Shown here in pieces: positions 1 through 9,385 of a DNA stretch of 50,516 nt. The position numbers and the translations under genes are program-made. The stretch is from Oscillospiraceae bacterium (GTDB taxonomy: Bacteria > Bacillota > Clostridia > UBA1381): the NCBI GenBank assembly GCA_022509025.1, contig JAFLUB010000018.1, forward strand, positions 1 through 50,516. Direction: 5' to 3'. The notes beneath the pieces are model-generated. The model had not been told where the DNA came from and ran no database searches. It was given only the letters and a program-made list of their open reading frames with translations. Each line of letters starts with the position of its first letter. The stretch's first letter is position 1.

Positions 1-128
1 TTTGATTTGGGTAACGCCCTGAGGTTATTCAATCATAACTGCAAGGCAGCATCGTTGCCGCAGCGTTGTGATTCAATGTTCTCCAGGGTGTCCAAATCTT
101 TGATTTGGGTAACGCCCTGAGGTTATTA
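1..128. repeat. Palindromic repeat array at contig edge
   Basis: Bases 1-28 recur exactly at 100-127, a 99-bp period. The full unit (84-119) is a long hairpin: arms 84-91 and 112-119 enclose arms CCAAATC (92-98) and GATTTGG (102-108). Between the two copies lies a second small hairpin (CTGC-GGCA against TGCC-GCAG, about 39-64) flanked by ATTCAAT at 26-32 and 71-77. A diverged third copy lies at 21724-21856. The array directly follows the rlmN stop codon. It has no U-tract, so it is not a typical terminator; it looks like a REP/BIME-type extragenic palindrome. The first copy is cut by the contig edge. Confidence 0.75.
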
Positions 129-1145
129 TAGCACCTTTTTCCGCAGTTGTCCACAGGAAGCTGAAATATCTGCTCCTAATTCTCTGCGTATGGTGGCATT
201 TACACCTGAAGATACAAGTTTATCCCTGAAATCGCGTATATCCGCCTTGCTTCCCTGCTTGTAATCTCTCTCTTCAACCTTGTTTACAGGTATCAGATTC
301 ACATGACTGTGCAGTCCCTTTATAAGTCCCGCAAGCTCTCTTGCATTTTCTATACTGTCATTCACACCGTGAATGAGTGAATATTCAAAGCTTAGTCTTC
401 TGTTTGTTGTATCGACATAGTTTTTGCACGCTTTAAGAAGCTCCGTTACGTTATATTTATGATTAACCGGCATTATTGTATTCCTTACCGCGTCATTGGG
501 AGCATGCAGGGATATCGTCAGCGTTATCGGAAGATTTTCCTTTGCAAGGTCATATATCTTATCCGCTATTCCGCAGGTGGACAGAGATATATGCCTGTAT
601 CCGATATTCAGTCCCTTCTCATGGTTAACATTATGAAGAAATCTTATAACGTTATCATAATTATCAAGCGGTTCGCCTATCCCCATCATAACAATATTGC
701 TTATTCTTTCACCGATATCCTTTTGGGCAAATATAACCTGATTTAAAATTTCACCCGCAGTAAGACTCCTGTATAATCCGCCGATTGTTGACGCGCAAAA
801 CCGGCAGCCCATACGGCAGCCAACCTGACTGGATATGCATATAGTAAGCCCGTGATGATAGCGCATGACAACGCTCTCAATACAGTTTCCGTCAGGAAGC
901 TCAAACAGATATTTAACGGTACCGTCAAGCTTTGATACGTACTTTTCGCGTATTTTCAGCGTCGAAACATACGTTTCCTTTTCAAGCTTTTCTCTTGTGG
1001 TCTTGGAAAGATTCGTCATTTCACTATAGCTTTCCACACCCTTATGCAGCCATGAAAAAATCTGCTCCGCCCGGAATTTCTTTTCTCCTATGGATTCCAG
1101 ATATTCTATTAATTCATCATATTCAAAATCCTTTAAATCTATCAT
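126..1145 (-). CDS. rlmN: 23S rRNA (adenine-2503-C2) / tRNA A37 methyltransferase RlmN
   Basis: Radical SAM methyltransferase that methylates C2 of A2503 in 23S rRNA, and A37 of some tRNAs. The radical SAM cluster motif CxxxCxxC is seen at Cys110, Cys114 and Cys117. The conserved Glu of the ESVVM motif is near residue 90. The C-terminal SCGQL motif supplies the methyl-carrying cysteine at about residue 331. The length of 339 aa is normal. The gene abuts rsmB with no spacing (rsmB stop 1146-1148), so it is the last visible gene of the yicC-to-rlmN operon. In Firmicutes the next genes are usually prpC-prkC-rsgA, but the contig ends first. Confidence 0.96.
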   Translation of the reverse strand: MIDLKDFEYDELIEYLESIGEKKFRAEQIFSWLHKGVESYSEMTNLSKTTREKLEKETYVSTLKIREKYVSKLDGTVKYLFELPDGNCIESVVMRYHHGLTICISSQVGCRMGCRFCASTIGGLYRSLTAGEILNQVIFAQKDIGERISNIVMMGIGEPLDNYDNVIRFLHNVNHEKGLNIGYRHISLSTCGIADKIYDLAKENLPITLTISLHAPNDAVRNTIMPVNHKYNVTELLKACKNYVDTTNRRLSFEYSLIHGVNDSIENARELAGLIKGLHSHVNLIPVNKVEERDYKQGSKADIRDFRDKLVSSGVNATIRRELGADISASCGQLRKKVL

Positions 1146-2399
1146 CTATTCTGCCCTTTTCATCTTACAGATATAAAATCCGTCTGTATCGTCTATATTA
1201 GGATAAAAGGTCTTTTCATAAACCTTCAAAAATTCACTGTTATCCTTTAAAAACGCGTCTGTAACGCCCTCATTCTCCTCTTTCTCTATTGTACATGTGG
1301 AATATAGTATTTCTCCGCCCTTTTTAAGATACCTTACAGCATTATCAAGTATTTTTCTCTGGATTCCGGGAAGATTATTAATCTCCTCTCTGTTCCATTT
1401 TATCTCCGGCTTTCGTCTTATAATCCCCAGACCTGAGCATGGCACGTCGCATAAGATTTTATCAGCTATACTCTCATATCGCGCGTCAAACTCACTGCTG
1501 TCACAAGTGACAGCCTCGATTATATTTATACCAAGTCTTTTTGCGTTCTTCCTTATAAGCTCTGTCTTATGCTCATACATGTCAAACGCGTAAATTTTAC
1601 CCTTATTCTCCATTAACTCTGCCATGTGCGTAGTTTTCCCGCCGGGGGCAGCGCACATATCAATGACGGTTTCGTTTTTTTCAGGGCAAAGAATTTTCGC
1701 CGCCTGCATAGCGGCATAGTCCTGAACAGTGTAATAACCCTCTTTGTATAGTTCATCAGAGGCTATATTAAAACCCTCGGATAATATCACACATCCGTCT
1801 TTTATCTCGCCGTTTAAGCCGAGCTTTTCTAAAAGCTCTTCAGCGTTTATTTTCAGAATATTAGGACGAATATTCAGCCTTGACGGCTTCTCAAACGCGC
1901 CGAGCAGTTCCTCGGTAAAATCATATCCAAAGTCATTTATCCACTTTTCACAGAGATATTCAGGAAAAGAATACTTTACCGACAGCAATTCTGTTCTGTC
2001 CTCGGGATATTTAATCTCCGACTTTGAAACGCTTCTTAATACGCCGTTAACAAACCCTGCCGATGCGCCGTGACCGTATCTTTTAGCAAGTCTTACACTC
2101 TCATTTACCGCGGCGTTTGACGGAATTTTATCCATGAACATTAGCTGATATATTCCCATTCTCAGAATTATAAGAATGTATTTTGATATTTTTTTTATCT
2201 TAAGCTTTGAATGCTGTCCTATTACATAATCAAGAGTGATTTTCTTGTCAATAACACCGTATACAAGGCCTGTAAGAAGCGCTTTGTCGCGTTTTTCCAA
2301 ATCTGTATTCAAAGCATTTTTCAGAGCCATGTTGGAATACGCGCCGTTAAATTCAACATCGTATATCACCTTCATGGCAATTTCTCTTGCGTTTAACAT
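1146..2399 (-). CDS. rsmB: 16S rRNA (cytosine-967-C5)-methyltransferase RsmB
   Basis: Methylates C5 of cytosine 967 in 16S rRNA using SAM. Residues 1 to about 130 form the NusB-like RNA-binding domain. The C-terminal Rossmann methyltransferase domain carries the SAM motif CAAPGGKT and both catalytic cysteines, in DVPCSGLG and YSTCTIE. The length of 417 aa is slightly short but complete. Its start codon overlaps the stop of the upstream peptidase gene by one base (TAATG), so translation is probably coupled. This matches the Firmicutes order fmt-rsmB-rlmN. Confidence 0.95.
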   Translation of the reverse strand: MLNAREIAMKVIYDVEFNGAYSNMALKNALNTDLEKRDKALLTGLVYGVIDKKITLDYVIGQHSKLKIKKISKYILIILRMGIYQLMFMDKIPSNAAVNESVRLAKRYGHGASAGFVNGVLRSVSKSEIKYPEDRTELLSVKYSFPEYLCEKWINDFGYDFTEELLGAFEKPSRLNIRPNILKINAEELLEKLGLNGEIKDGCVILSEGFNIASDELYKEGYYTVQDYAAMQAAKILCPEKNETVIDMCAAPGGKTTHMAELMENKGKIYAFDMYEHKTELIRKNAKRLGINIIEAVTCDSSEFDARYESIADKILCDVPCSGLGIIRRKPEIKWNREEINNLPGIQRKILDNAVRYLKKGGEILYSTCTIEKEENEGVTDAFLKDNSEFLKVYEKTFYPNIDDTDGFYICKMKRAE

Positions 2400-3094
2400 T
2401 ATCTTCTCCTGCGGTTTGCAAGCATCAGAAGTCTCAAAAACTGCAACGCTGTTGACGCTACGGCTGCGACATATGTCATAGCGGCAGCGGTAAGCGTTTT
2501 TCTTGCGCCTTTAAGCTCGTCACCATATAACAAATCCATATCTTCAAGTGTTTTCATTGCGCGTCTTGATGCGTTTGTTTCCGTAGGCAGCGTTACAAGC
2601 TGGAATAAAAACACCATACCGAAAAGCAGCGCGCCAACCATAGCAAGAGAGCCGATTCCAAGTATCAATCCTACTATAAACAATGGCATTGAAAGAGCAT
2701 TGCTTATATTTACTACCGGCACTATGCTGTTTCTTACCTTTATAGGAACATATCCGACCTGATGCTGAATTGCGTGTCCGCACTCATGCGCCGCCACACC
2801 TATAGCAGCCACCGATGTGGAATTGTATGTTGAATCGGAAAGTCTTATAACATTTTCCTTCGGGCTGTAATGGTCTGTAAGCTCACCCGCAACGCGCTCT
2901 ATTCTTATATTCTGAAGTCCGTTTGCATTGAGTATTCTCCTTGCAGCCTCTGCCGCGGTTATACCTCGTGATGAGTAGACTTCGTTATACTTGTTAAATG
3001 TAGACTTTACTCCCATCGATGCAAACAACGTCAAAGCAAAAGCCGCAATCACCAGTATATATGTGGGATCTAAATAATATCCATATCCGTACAT
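2399..3094 (-). CDS. YugP-type membrane zinc metallopeptidase
   Basis: Predicted neutral zinc metallopeptidase of the YugP/Zn_peptidase_2 family. The HExxH-like motif is in AAHECGHAIQH (about residues 101-111). There is an N-terminal membrane segment (residues 8-26), a long hydrophobic stretch after the active site (about 125-170), and a hydrophobic region near the C-terminus. The length of 231 aa is typical. Family members in clostridia often lie between fmt and rsmB, as here. The physiological substrate is unknown to me. The start is preceded by an AGGAGG-like site. Confidence 0.88.
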   Translation of the reverse strand: MYGYGYYLDPTYILVIAAFALTLFASMGVKSTFNKYNEVYSSRGITAAEAARRILNANGLQNIRIERVAGELTDHYSPKENVIRLSDSTYNSTSVAAIGVAAHECGHAIQHQVGYVPIKVRNSIVPVVNISNALSMPLFIVGLILGIGSLAMVGALLFGMVFLFQLVTLPTETNASRRAMKTLEDMDLLYGDELKGARKTLTAAAMTYVAAVASTALQFLRLLMLANRRRR

Positions 3095-3104
3095 AATTAT
3101 CCTC

Positions 3105-4037
3105 CTATTTTAACACTGCCCCTATTTCTATCTCATGTCCTCTCGCGTAGTCCTCGACATTCATTCTTTTACTGTTCGGGAACTGCGCAGTTTTAATATA
3201 CAGCGTACCTTCTCCGCAGGCTATTTTAAGTCCCTTGCCTTTTTCAAGCGCAAGGATTGTGCCCGGCTGTTTATCAGATGTATCAGCGCATACTCTTGCC
3301 TCGGCAATTTTAACTATGCTGTCTTTATATTCCGTGCTTGCCAAAGGCCATGAGTTCATACCGCATATAAGCTTTGATATTTCATATGCTGACCTTTTCC
3401 AGTCTATACGTCCTGTTTCCTTTGAAATCATAGGCGCATAGGTATGTTCATCATGGTTCTGAGGAACGGGCGTTACTGTGCCGTTTTCCAATGCGTCAAG
3501 GGTTTCCAGAAGAAGCTCTCCGCCTATCACTGCAAGGCGGTCAAATAATTCCTCCGCCGTTTCATATTCGCCTATCTCCGTTTCGGATTTTAAGAGCATA
3601 TCACCCGTGTCAAGACCCTTATCCATCTTCATGGTTGTAACACCCGTTGTCTTTTCTCCGTTTATGATAGCCCACTGAATAGGCGCGGCACCTCTGTACT
3701 TCGGCAGAAGTGATGCGTGGATATTAATACAGCCGTATTTCGGATAGTTTATAATATATTCAGGCAATATTCTGCCATATGCGGCAACCACTATAACGTC
3801 CGGTCTCAGCTCTTCAAGCAGCGGCATGAGCGCATTACTCTTCAGACTTTCCGGCTGATATACCGGAAGTCCCGCATCGCTAGCCGCTTTTTTAACGTCT
3901 GTCGGAACGGTTTTATGCCCTCTTCCCTTCGGTCTGTCAGGCTGGGATACCACTCCGACTACATTTCTGTTCGCGCTTACAAGCGTTTTTAATGCCGCCG
4001 CCGCAAAGTCCGGCGTTCCCATGAAAAGTATTTTCAT
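3105..4037 (-). CDS. fmt: Methionyl-tRNA formyltransferase
   Basis: Transfers a formyl group from 10-formyl-THF to initiator Met-tRNA. The N-terminal formyltransferase domain shows the SLLPKYRGAAPIQWA signature, with the catalytic Asn/His/Asp set upstream (NIHASLLP) and LDTGD downstream. The C-terminal domain (from about residue 205) starts at the ISKETGRIDW motif. The length of 310 aa is standard. It follows def by a 42-bp gap; def removes the formyl group that Fmt adds, so the pair is functionally linked. Confidence 0.96.
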   Translation of the reverse strand: MKILFMGTPDFAAAALKTLVSANRNVVGVVSQPDRPKGRGHKTVPTDVKKAASDAGLPVYQPESLKSNALMPLLEELRPDVIVVAAYGRILPEYIINYPKYGCINIHASLLPKYRGAAPIQWAIINGEKTTGVTTMKMDKGLDTGDMLLKSETEIGEYETAEELFDRLAVIGGELLLETLDALENGTVTPVPQNHDEHTYAPMISKETGRIDWKRSAYEISKLICGMNSWPLASTEYKDSIVKIAEARVCADTSDKQPGTILALEKGKGLKIACGEGTLYIKTAQFPNSKRMNVEDYARGHEIEIGAVLK

Positions 4038-4079
4038 CCCATACCTCCATTATTCCGATTATTACTTTAAATTTTCACA

Positions 4080-4532
4080 TTAATCCTCTATAAATTTCGT
4101 GACTCTCTCTAAAAACAATTTGCCGTCAAGGTGCTCAGCCTCATGGCATATAGCGCGCGCTAAAAGCTCCTCGCCGGTCAGCTTAAACCACTTACCGTCC
4201 CTGTCCTGCGCCTTCACAGTCACCTTGTTCGGTCTTGTCACCTCGCCATAGACACCCGGAACACTAAGACAACCTTCACTTCCGGTCTGTTCTCCGCTCT
4301 CCTCGATAATTTCAGGGTTTATAAGCTCTATTTTACCTTCGCCTATGTCGATAACAACAGCGCGCTTTAAAATACCTACCTGGGGCGCGGCAAGTCCCAC
4401 ACCCTCACTTTTTTTCATGGTATCATACATATCGTCAAGCAGTATATGAAGTTTCATATCAAAATTCTGTACCACCTTACATTTTTTTGATAGTATTTCG
4501 TCGCCTTCTGTTCTTATTTCACGTATTGCCAT
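4080..4532 (-). CDS. def: Peptide deformylase
   Basis: Metal-dependent removal of the N-formyl group from nascent proteins. All three family motifs are present: [10 protein letters not shown] (about residues 44-53), EGCLSVP with its metal-binding Cys, and HEAEHLDG (HExxH plus Asp-Gly). At 150 aa it is a short, type 1-like form. It sits between priA and fmt in the conserved translation operon. Confidence 0.96.
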   Translation of the reverse strand: MAIREIRTEGDEILSKKCKVVQNFDMKLHILLDDMYDTMKKSEGVGLAAPQVGILKRAVVIDIGEGKIELINPEIIEESGEQTGSEGCLSVPGVYGEVTRPNKVTVKAQDRDGKWFKLTGEELLARAICHEAEHLDGKLFLERVTKFIED

Positions 4533-4546
4533 TATAGTTCCCCTCT

Positions 4547-6982
4547 CTAATATATCATACCCGGTGATTTGTCTATAATAATGGAAACACCTGCCAGTTC
4601 CTTGTTAGCTCTGCACATCATTTCCGCTTCAGAGAGTTTCTCGCCGAGTTTATCATCATCTTCGCATTTGAAAATAATCTGCCAACGGTATTTATTTTTT
4701 ATTTTTGAAACATAGGACGGAATAGGTCCTAAAACCTGAATTTTCTGTCCCATTTCCTTTATATTCCCCAATGCCTTTACAAAACACCCCGCGCTCTTTG
4801 CTGTGGTTTCCTCTGATGATCCCTGAAACTGCACTCCTACCATTTTGCAAAACGGCGGATACCACAGAAGATGACGCTGGGCTATTTCATTTCTGTAGAA
4901 CTCCTTATATTCATGGGTTTTTACAAGCTTTACCGCCTCATGTTCAGGCGTGTACGTCTGAATAACGGCACGCCCTTCTTTTTCTCCGCGTCCGGCACGG
5001 CCCGAAACCTGTTCAAGCATTGCGAAGGTCCTTTCGCCGCTTCTGAAATCATGTAAATGAAGCATTGTGTCAGCGGTTATCACGCCGACAAGCGTAACAT
5101 TTTCAAAATCAAGACCTTTTGCAACCATCTGCGTACCTATAAGGATATCAATCTTGTCCTTTTCAAATCTTTGGAGAATCTTTTCATGCGATTGTTTTTT
5201 TCCGGTAGTGTCCATATCCATTCTTATGGAGGACGCATTCGGGAAAAGACGATTTATTTCCTCTTCCACTTTTTGCGTTCCGCCGCCAAAATAGCGTATA
5301 TATTTACTGTCGCACTCAGGGCATTTTGTATACGTCGGTCTTATATATCCGCAGTAATGACATTTGAGATTGTTTCCGAACTTATGGTATGTAAGCGATA
5401 TACTGCAGTTCGGGCACTCCGGCACATAGCCGCAGGTGCGGCATGAAACAAACGTTGAGAATCCGCGCCTGTTAAGGAATAAAATTGTCTGCTCTCCTTT
5501 TTGAAGATTTTTCTCTATTTCCTTATATAGCCTTGCAGAAAGCATACTTTTATTTCCGCGCGCCAGCTCGCTTCTCATATCTTCAATATAGATATACGGC
5601 ATTTTATTATTGTTAAAGCGCGTGTTCATCTCAAGAAGAGTGTATTCACCCTCCTGAGCCTTATAATAGCTTTCAACGCTCGGTGTCGCGGACGCAAGCA
5701 CAACCGCCGCGCCCGACTGCTTCGCGCGGAAAATCGCAGTTTCACGCGCATGGTAACGTGGAGACATTTCAGATTTATAAGTATCCGAATGCTCCTCGTC
5801 CATAATGATAATTCCTATATTTTTAAGCGGGGCAAACACAGCGCTTCTGGCGCCTATTACAATATCCGCTCCACCCGATTTTATTCTTTTCCATTGGTCG
5901 TACCGCTCGCCCTGAGACAGAGCGCTATGAAATATTGCGATACAATCCCCGAATCTTGACATAAAACGCGATACCATCTGAGGCGTGAGGGAAATCTCAG
6001 GAACAAGCATAATCGCGCTTTTACCTATGCTGACAGCGTATTCAATCGCCTGCATGAAAACCTCGGTTTTTCCGCTGCCTGTCACACCATGCAGAAGATA
6101 AGTACTGCCGTCACCGTTTTTTACTGATGATGTGATTTTGTTTATAGCCTTTTCCTGTTCAGATGTCGGCGTCATTTTCTCTGTTTTTTCAAACACTCTG
6201 CCGCGATACGGATTCCGCTCCGCTTCTACTTCGAAAACTTCTAAAAATCCTTTTTTTATAAGCGCGGTCAGCGCGCTTATGGTACCGTTTGTAACCTTTC
6301 TAAGCCATATCGCCGGCATTTCACCGTTATCTGCAAGTAACTGAAGCATACGTGACTGCACCGGCGCTTTTGGTCTAAGAGACATCGCTGCCTTTTCCGC
6401 CTCGTCGGCTGTTACCGAAAGACGGACGAACTTTATTTTCTTATCGCGCACCTTAGCTGACTGACGGTATTCTTTTCTCAGTATCCCGTCCTTTACCATA
6501 GCGCGGATTTGATTTTGCACATTTCTTCCGCATCGTTCTTCTAATACGTTATACTCAATTCCTCCGCCGTTATCACGAATAATTGATATAATATTTTTTC
6601 GTATTTCAGACCTTGTCTCTTCTTCCCTGAGAAGAATAATCCATTCCTCACTTTTTACCGATGTTCCCGACGGAACTATGGTGTGGATTATATCAAGATA
6701 AGAGGAAAGATACTTTTTCTTCATCCATTTGATAACGGGAAGCATTTCCTCGTCAAATGCGGGTATGTCATTCGCAAGCTTTATTATGGATTTTATTTGT
6801 CTGCTTTCGCTTTTTTCACAAAATCCAACGCAAAAGCCCTCAACCTCTCTGTTTCCCGAAGAAAACGGTACAAGAACTCTGCTGCCTATACTGATTTCAT
6901 TTTCTAAAAAATCGGGAATGAGGTAGTCAAAAACACGGTCTACGTGTTTTGACCTGCTATCCACAATAATCTTAGCAATCAT
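4547..6982 (-). CDS. priA: Primosomal protein N' (replication restart helicase PriA)
   Basis: Superfamily 2 3'-5' DNA helicase that reloads the replisome at stalled forks. The N-terminal 3'-DNA-binding domain (residues 1 to about 105) is followed by Walker [10 protein letters not shown], the DEEH box, and paired CxxC zinc motifs in the segment starting [13 protein letters not shown] and ending CPEC. The helicase C domain includes [11 protein letters not shown] and the QVSGRAGR motif VI. The length of 811 aa is complete. rpoZ lies 2 bp upstream. In many Firmicutes coaBC sits between rpoZ and priA; it is absent here. Confidence 0.96.
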   Translation of the reverse strand: MIAKIIVDSRSKHVDRVFDYLIPDFLENEISIGSRVLVPFSSGNREVEGFCVGFCEKSESRQIKSIIKLANDIPAFDEEMLPVIKWMKKKYLSSYLDIIHTIVPSGTSVKSEEWIILLREEETRSEIRKNIISIIRDNGGGIEYNVLEERCGRNVQNQIRAMVKDGILRKEYRQSAKVRDKKIKFVRLSVTADEAEKAAMSLRPKAPVQSRMLQLLADNGEMPAIWLRKVTNGTISALTALIKKGFLEVFEVEAERNPYRGRVFEKTEKMTPTSEQEKAINKITSSVKNGDGSTYLLHGVTGSGKTEVFMQAIEYAVSIGKSAIMLVPEISLTPQMVSRFMSRFGDCIAIFHSALSQGERYDQWKRIKSGGADIVIGARSAVFAPLKNIGIIIMDEEHSDTYKSEMSPRYHARETAIFRAKQSGAAVVLASATPSVESYYKAQEGEYTLLEMNTRFNNNKMPYIYIEDMRSELARGNKSMLSARLYKEIEKNLQKGEQTILFLNRRGFSTFVSCRTCGYVPECPNCSISLTYHKFGNNLKCHYCGYIRPTYTKCPECDSKYIRYFGGGTQKVEEEINRLFPNASSIRMDMDTTGKKQSHEKILQRFEKDKIDILIGTQMVAKGLDFENVTLVGVITADTMLHLHDFRSGERTFAMLEQVSGRAGRGEKEGRAVIQTYTPEHEAVKLVKTHEYKEFYRNEIAQRHLLWYPPFCKMVGVQFQGSSEETTAKSAGCFVKALGNIKEMGQKIQVLGPIPSYVSKIKNKYRWQIIFKCEDDDKLGEKLSEAEMMCRANKELAGVSIIIDKSPGMIY

Positions 6983-6984
6983 AT

Positions 6985-7281
6985 TTATTCAGCTTCTTCT
7001 GTATCTACCGCTTCTTCGTTTGCGCTCATTGAAAGAATAGCTGCCGCTTTTTCGTCCGCCCAAATTTTTGCGCGTTCTATAGCCTCAGAACGAACATATC
7101 CTACTTTTCCTGATATGATTTCATCAGCTGCGACAGAAACGGGTTTTGAGTTTGAGTCTCTTTCATCATTATCCGCATTTTCCTCTCCAATCATTCTTGC
7201 GCGCTTGGCAGCCATTGTAACAAGAGTATAACGGCTGTCAACACACTTTGAAAGCTCTGAAATTCCGGGTTTAATCATCAT
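6985..7281 (-). CDS. rpoZ: DNA-directed RNA polymerase omega subunit
   Basis: Small subunit that helps assemble RNA polymerase around beta-prime. The motif SRYTLVTMAAKRAR is the omega core signature. An Asp/Asn-rich insert follows (about residues 35-45), then a second conserved helix (RSEAIERAKIWADEKAAA) and an acidic tail. The length of 98 aa is somewhat longer than the minimal form. It sits between gmk and priA as in other Firmicutes. A GGAGG site lies 9 bases before the first ATG. Confidence 0.93.
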   Translation of the reverse strand: MMIKPGISELSKCVDSRYTLVTMAAKRARMIGEENADNDERDSNSKPVSVAADEIISGKVGYVRSEAIERAKIWADEKAAAILSMSANEEAVDTEEAE

Positions 7282-7298
7282 AATCCTATACCTCCAAA

Positions 7299-7901
7299 TT
7301 AATATTTTTCTGCTAATAATTTATCAACAAGGTCACGCTTTATAACCTTATCACGCATTGTTTCTTCTACTTCTCTGACGCATTCCAAAAGATCGTCATT
7401 CACGAAAATATGGTTATATTTCGGAGATTGCTCCATTTCCCATTTTGCAGCCTCAAGCCGCTCTATAATCTGTTCTTCGGTTTCTCTTCCTCTATCTTCA
7501 AGACGCTGTTTTAAAACTTGCATAGACGGCGGTACTATAAAGATTAATACCGCTTCAGGTGACATTTTTTTTACCTGCAACGCTCCCTGCGGCTCTATCT
7601 CCAAAAGGACATTACGCCCCTCCTGAAGCAAAGCTTCAACGGTTTTTTTCGGTGTACCGTAGTAGTTTCCGCTGTACATTGCGTATTCGAGCATTTCACC
7701 GTTTTCAATCATCTGTTTAAAATTTTCAACTGTCGTATAGTTATACGTTTCTCCGTCAACCTCGCCGCTACGAATTTCCCGCGTTGTGGATGAAACAGAC
7801 AGATACAGGTTGTTCTTGTCATTTTTAAGCAATTCCGCGCAGATAGTCCCCTTACCCGTTCCCGAAGGACCTGATATCACAAATAAAATACCTCTACTCA
7901 T
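7299..7901 (-). CDS. gmk: Guanylate kinase
   Basis: Phosphorylates GMP to GDP with ATP. The P-loop is GPSGTGKGT at about residues 9-17. The GMP-binding segment [18 protein letters not shown] follows, then the lid with [14 protein letters not shown] chose ATG 7901 over an upstream in-frame ATG because it follows a strong GAGGAGGGAG site and gives the usual MSRG N-terminus (200 aa). The start overlaps the end of remA by 8 bases, so translation is probably coupled. Confidence 0.95.
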   Translation of the reverse strand: MSRGILFVISGPSGTGKGTICAELLKNDKNNLYLSVSSTTREIRSGEVDGETYNYTTVENFKQMIENGEMLEYAMYSGNYYGTPKKTVEALLQEGRNVLLEIEPQGALQVKKMSPEAVLIFIVPPSMQVLKQRLEDRGRETEEQIIERLEAAKWEMEQSPKYNHIFVNDDLLECVREVEETMRDKVIKRDLVDKLLAEKY

Positions 7902-8160
7902 TATTGACCGCTCCCTCCTCATTTGTATCAAAACCGAGTCTTGCCGCCACTGTTTCTGTTTGCAGCGCTGACAGGACTATGTGGTCTGAATCAGTCACAA
8001 TAACCGCTCTTGTCCTTCTGCCGTAGGTTGCGTTTATAAGATTACCCTTATCCTCAGCCTCGCGGATTATACGCTTTATCGGCGCTGATTCCGGACTTAC
8101 AACCGCAATCACGCGTTCGGCATTCACCATGTTGCCAAATCCTATGTTTATAAGTTTCAT
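7894..8160 (-). CDS. remA: RemA/DUF370-family DNA-binding regulator
   Basis: Matches the RemA (YlzA) family, known in Bacillus as an activator of biofilm-matrix and osmoprotection genes that forms ring-shaped DNA-binding oligomers. The family signatures KLINIGFGN and [15 protein letters not shown] are visible. The ATG at 8160 is preferred to a TTG at 8163, giving 88 aa. The ribosome site is weak (GGA about 8 bases upstream) and lies inside the folded element at 8162-8329, so translation may be controlled by that RNA. Position between yicC and gmk is conserved. The target genes in this organism cannot be inferred. Confidence 0.92.
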   Translation of the reverse strand: MKLINIGFGNMVNAERVIAVVSPESAPIKRIIREAEDKGNLINATYGRRTRAVIVTDSDHIVLSALQTETVAARLGFDTNEEGAVNNE

Positions 8161-8161
8161 C

Positions 8162-8329
8162 AAATATCCATAGCCTTTCTGCCCACAAACAATAATGATA
8201 AATCTTAACGCGCTTATCGCGGGCAGATAAGGCGTTAAATTGATATTTTGCCCATATGCGTTTCGAAGCTTTGCGAGAAAAATCGCACGGGCAATTAAAT
8301 CTGATTAACGTGAGTTGTCACATTAATCA
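8162..8329 (-). ncRNA. Structured leader element, copy A (cis-regulatory RNA candidate)
   Basis: A ~170-bp element fills the yicC-remA gap; its homolog lies at 35243-35412. Read on the minus strand it folds as P1 (8303-8312 with 8320-8329), P2 (8250-8260 with 8284-8292), P3 (8205-8217 with 8227-8238), a possible pseudoknot from the P3 loop (8219-8226) to 8179-8186, and P4 (8242-8248 with 8162-8168). P4 covers the region just before the remA ATG. Non-Watson-Crick positions in P1, P2 and the pseudoknot become G-U pairs only on the minus strand, so RNA is probably made in the gene direction. The class is not recognised. Riboswitch-like control or a mobile RNA remnant are both possible. Confidence 0.6.
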
Positions 8330-8331
8330 CC

Positions 8332-9210
8332 TTATTCTATATTCTGTATCTGTTCCCTGAGTTTTTCAATCTCACCCTTTAAGGTGACAACTGTTTTGGC
8401 TATTTCTATATCGCTTGCCTTTGAGCCTATTGTATTAACCTCGCGGTTAATCTCCTGAATGAGAAAGTCGAGTTTTCGTCCGGCCGGTTCACCACTGTTA
8501 ATTATTTCATCGAACTCGGCAAAATGGCTTCCAAGTCTTACAGTTTCCTCATTCACCGCCACCTTATCAGCATATATAGCAACCTCGGTGAGCACTCTCG
8601 CCTCGTCAATTTCGTGTCCGTCAAGAACCTCTTTTATCTTCTCATAAAGCCTGTCGCTATACTCCTTAACAGTTTGCGGTGAGCGTTCATCAACAGTTTT
8701 TACGAGTGTACCCATGTATTTAATTCTATTACATAAGTCCTCTTGTATCCTCTCACCTTCGCGAGAACGCATAGCAATAAAGTCACCAAGCGCCTCATCA
8801 AGAACATTTTTGACGCTTTCCCATAGCGCGTCCTCGTCCTCCTCGACTCTGTCAGTCTTGAAAAGCTCCGAATTTCTCGCCACTGTCATTACTGATATAT
8901 CATCTTTCAATCCGAATTCATCACGAAGTTCTTTTAATACATCTATGTAGTTCACAGCGACAGCTTTATTAAGGCTTATTTCTTTATCGGCAGTTTCGTA
9001 ATTTTCAACATTAACGTATACGTCAACCTTACCGCGAGTTATAAACTGAGAAACATGTTTTCTTATTTTATCCTCCAGAAAACCGAGATGTCTTTGCACC
9101 TTTATATTATAATCCGAATATCTGTGATTAACGGACTTTATCTCAGCGAGTATCTTCTTTCCATCGGTTACACTCTCGCGCCTGCCATAGCCTGTCATAC
9201 TTCTAAGCAT
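8332..9210 (-). CDS. yicC: YicC/YloC-family endoribonuclease
   Basis: Member of the YicC family, described as RNases acting on small or structured RNAs in E. coli and Bacillus. It starts with the typical MLRSMTGYGR and ends with the conserved block that begins at EINREVNTIGSK and runs through the KTVVTLKGEIEKLREQ segment. The length of 292 aa is standard. It is the first gene of the minus-strand operon ending in rlmN. A -10 box (9266-9271) lies upstream. Confidence 0.93.
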   Translation of the reverse strand: MLRSMTGYGRRESVTDGKKILAEIKSVNHRYSDYNIKVQRHLGFLEDKIRKHVSQFITRGKVDVYVNVENYETADKEISLNKAVAVNYIDVLKELRDEFGLKDDISVMTVARNSELFKTDRVEEDEDALWESVKNVLDEALGDFIAMRSREGERIQEDLCNRIKYMGTLVKTVDERSPQTVKEYSDRLYEKIKEVLDGHEIDEARVLTEVAIYADKVAVNEETVRLGSHFAEFDEIINSGEPAGRKLDFLIQEINREVNTIGSKASDIEIAKTVVTLKGEIEKLREQIQNIE

Positions 9211-9265
9211 CTTTTTTCTCCTGTCATCAAGTTAATATATAGGCATACTATCCCATTATTTATTC

Positions 9266-9271
9266 ATTATA
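9266..9271 (-). promoter_or_regulatory. Probable -10 box for the yicC operon
   Basis: TATAAT on the minus strand preceded by TGT, in an AT-rich tract about 56 bases before the yicC ATG. The best -35 at 17 bases (TGTGCA) is weak, so this is a moderate prediction. Confidence 0.5.
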
Positions 9272-9339
9272 ACACATTTTTTTCGATTTGCACACTATTT
9301 TTTGAAAAAAATTTTTATTTTTTTATTATTTTTTTTCAC

Positions 9340-9374
9340 AAAAATACCGTGCGGGTGTATCGCACGGTATTTTT
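9340..9374. terminator. Intrinsic terminator after the 9386-10786 gene
   Basis: A perfect 14-bp stem, AAAAATACCGTGCG against CGCACGGTATTTTT, with a 7-base loop and A/T tracts at both ends. It lies just downstream of the minus-strand copper-amine-oxidase-domain gene. Confidence 0.85.
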
Positions 9375-9385
9375 GCATATTTATA

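Noticed and set aside
1-128. CRISPR array
   Set aside because: The repeat is a long hairpin with only one 99-bp period, no regular short spacers, and no cas genes.
8162-8329. Assignment to a named riboswitch (ZTP, c-di-GMP, TPP, SAM, cobalamin)
   Set aside because: None of the conserved cores I know for these classes could be matched; the element is left unclassified.
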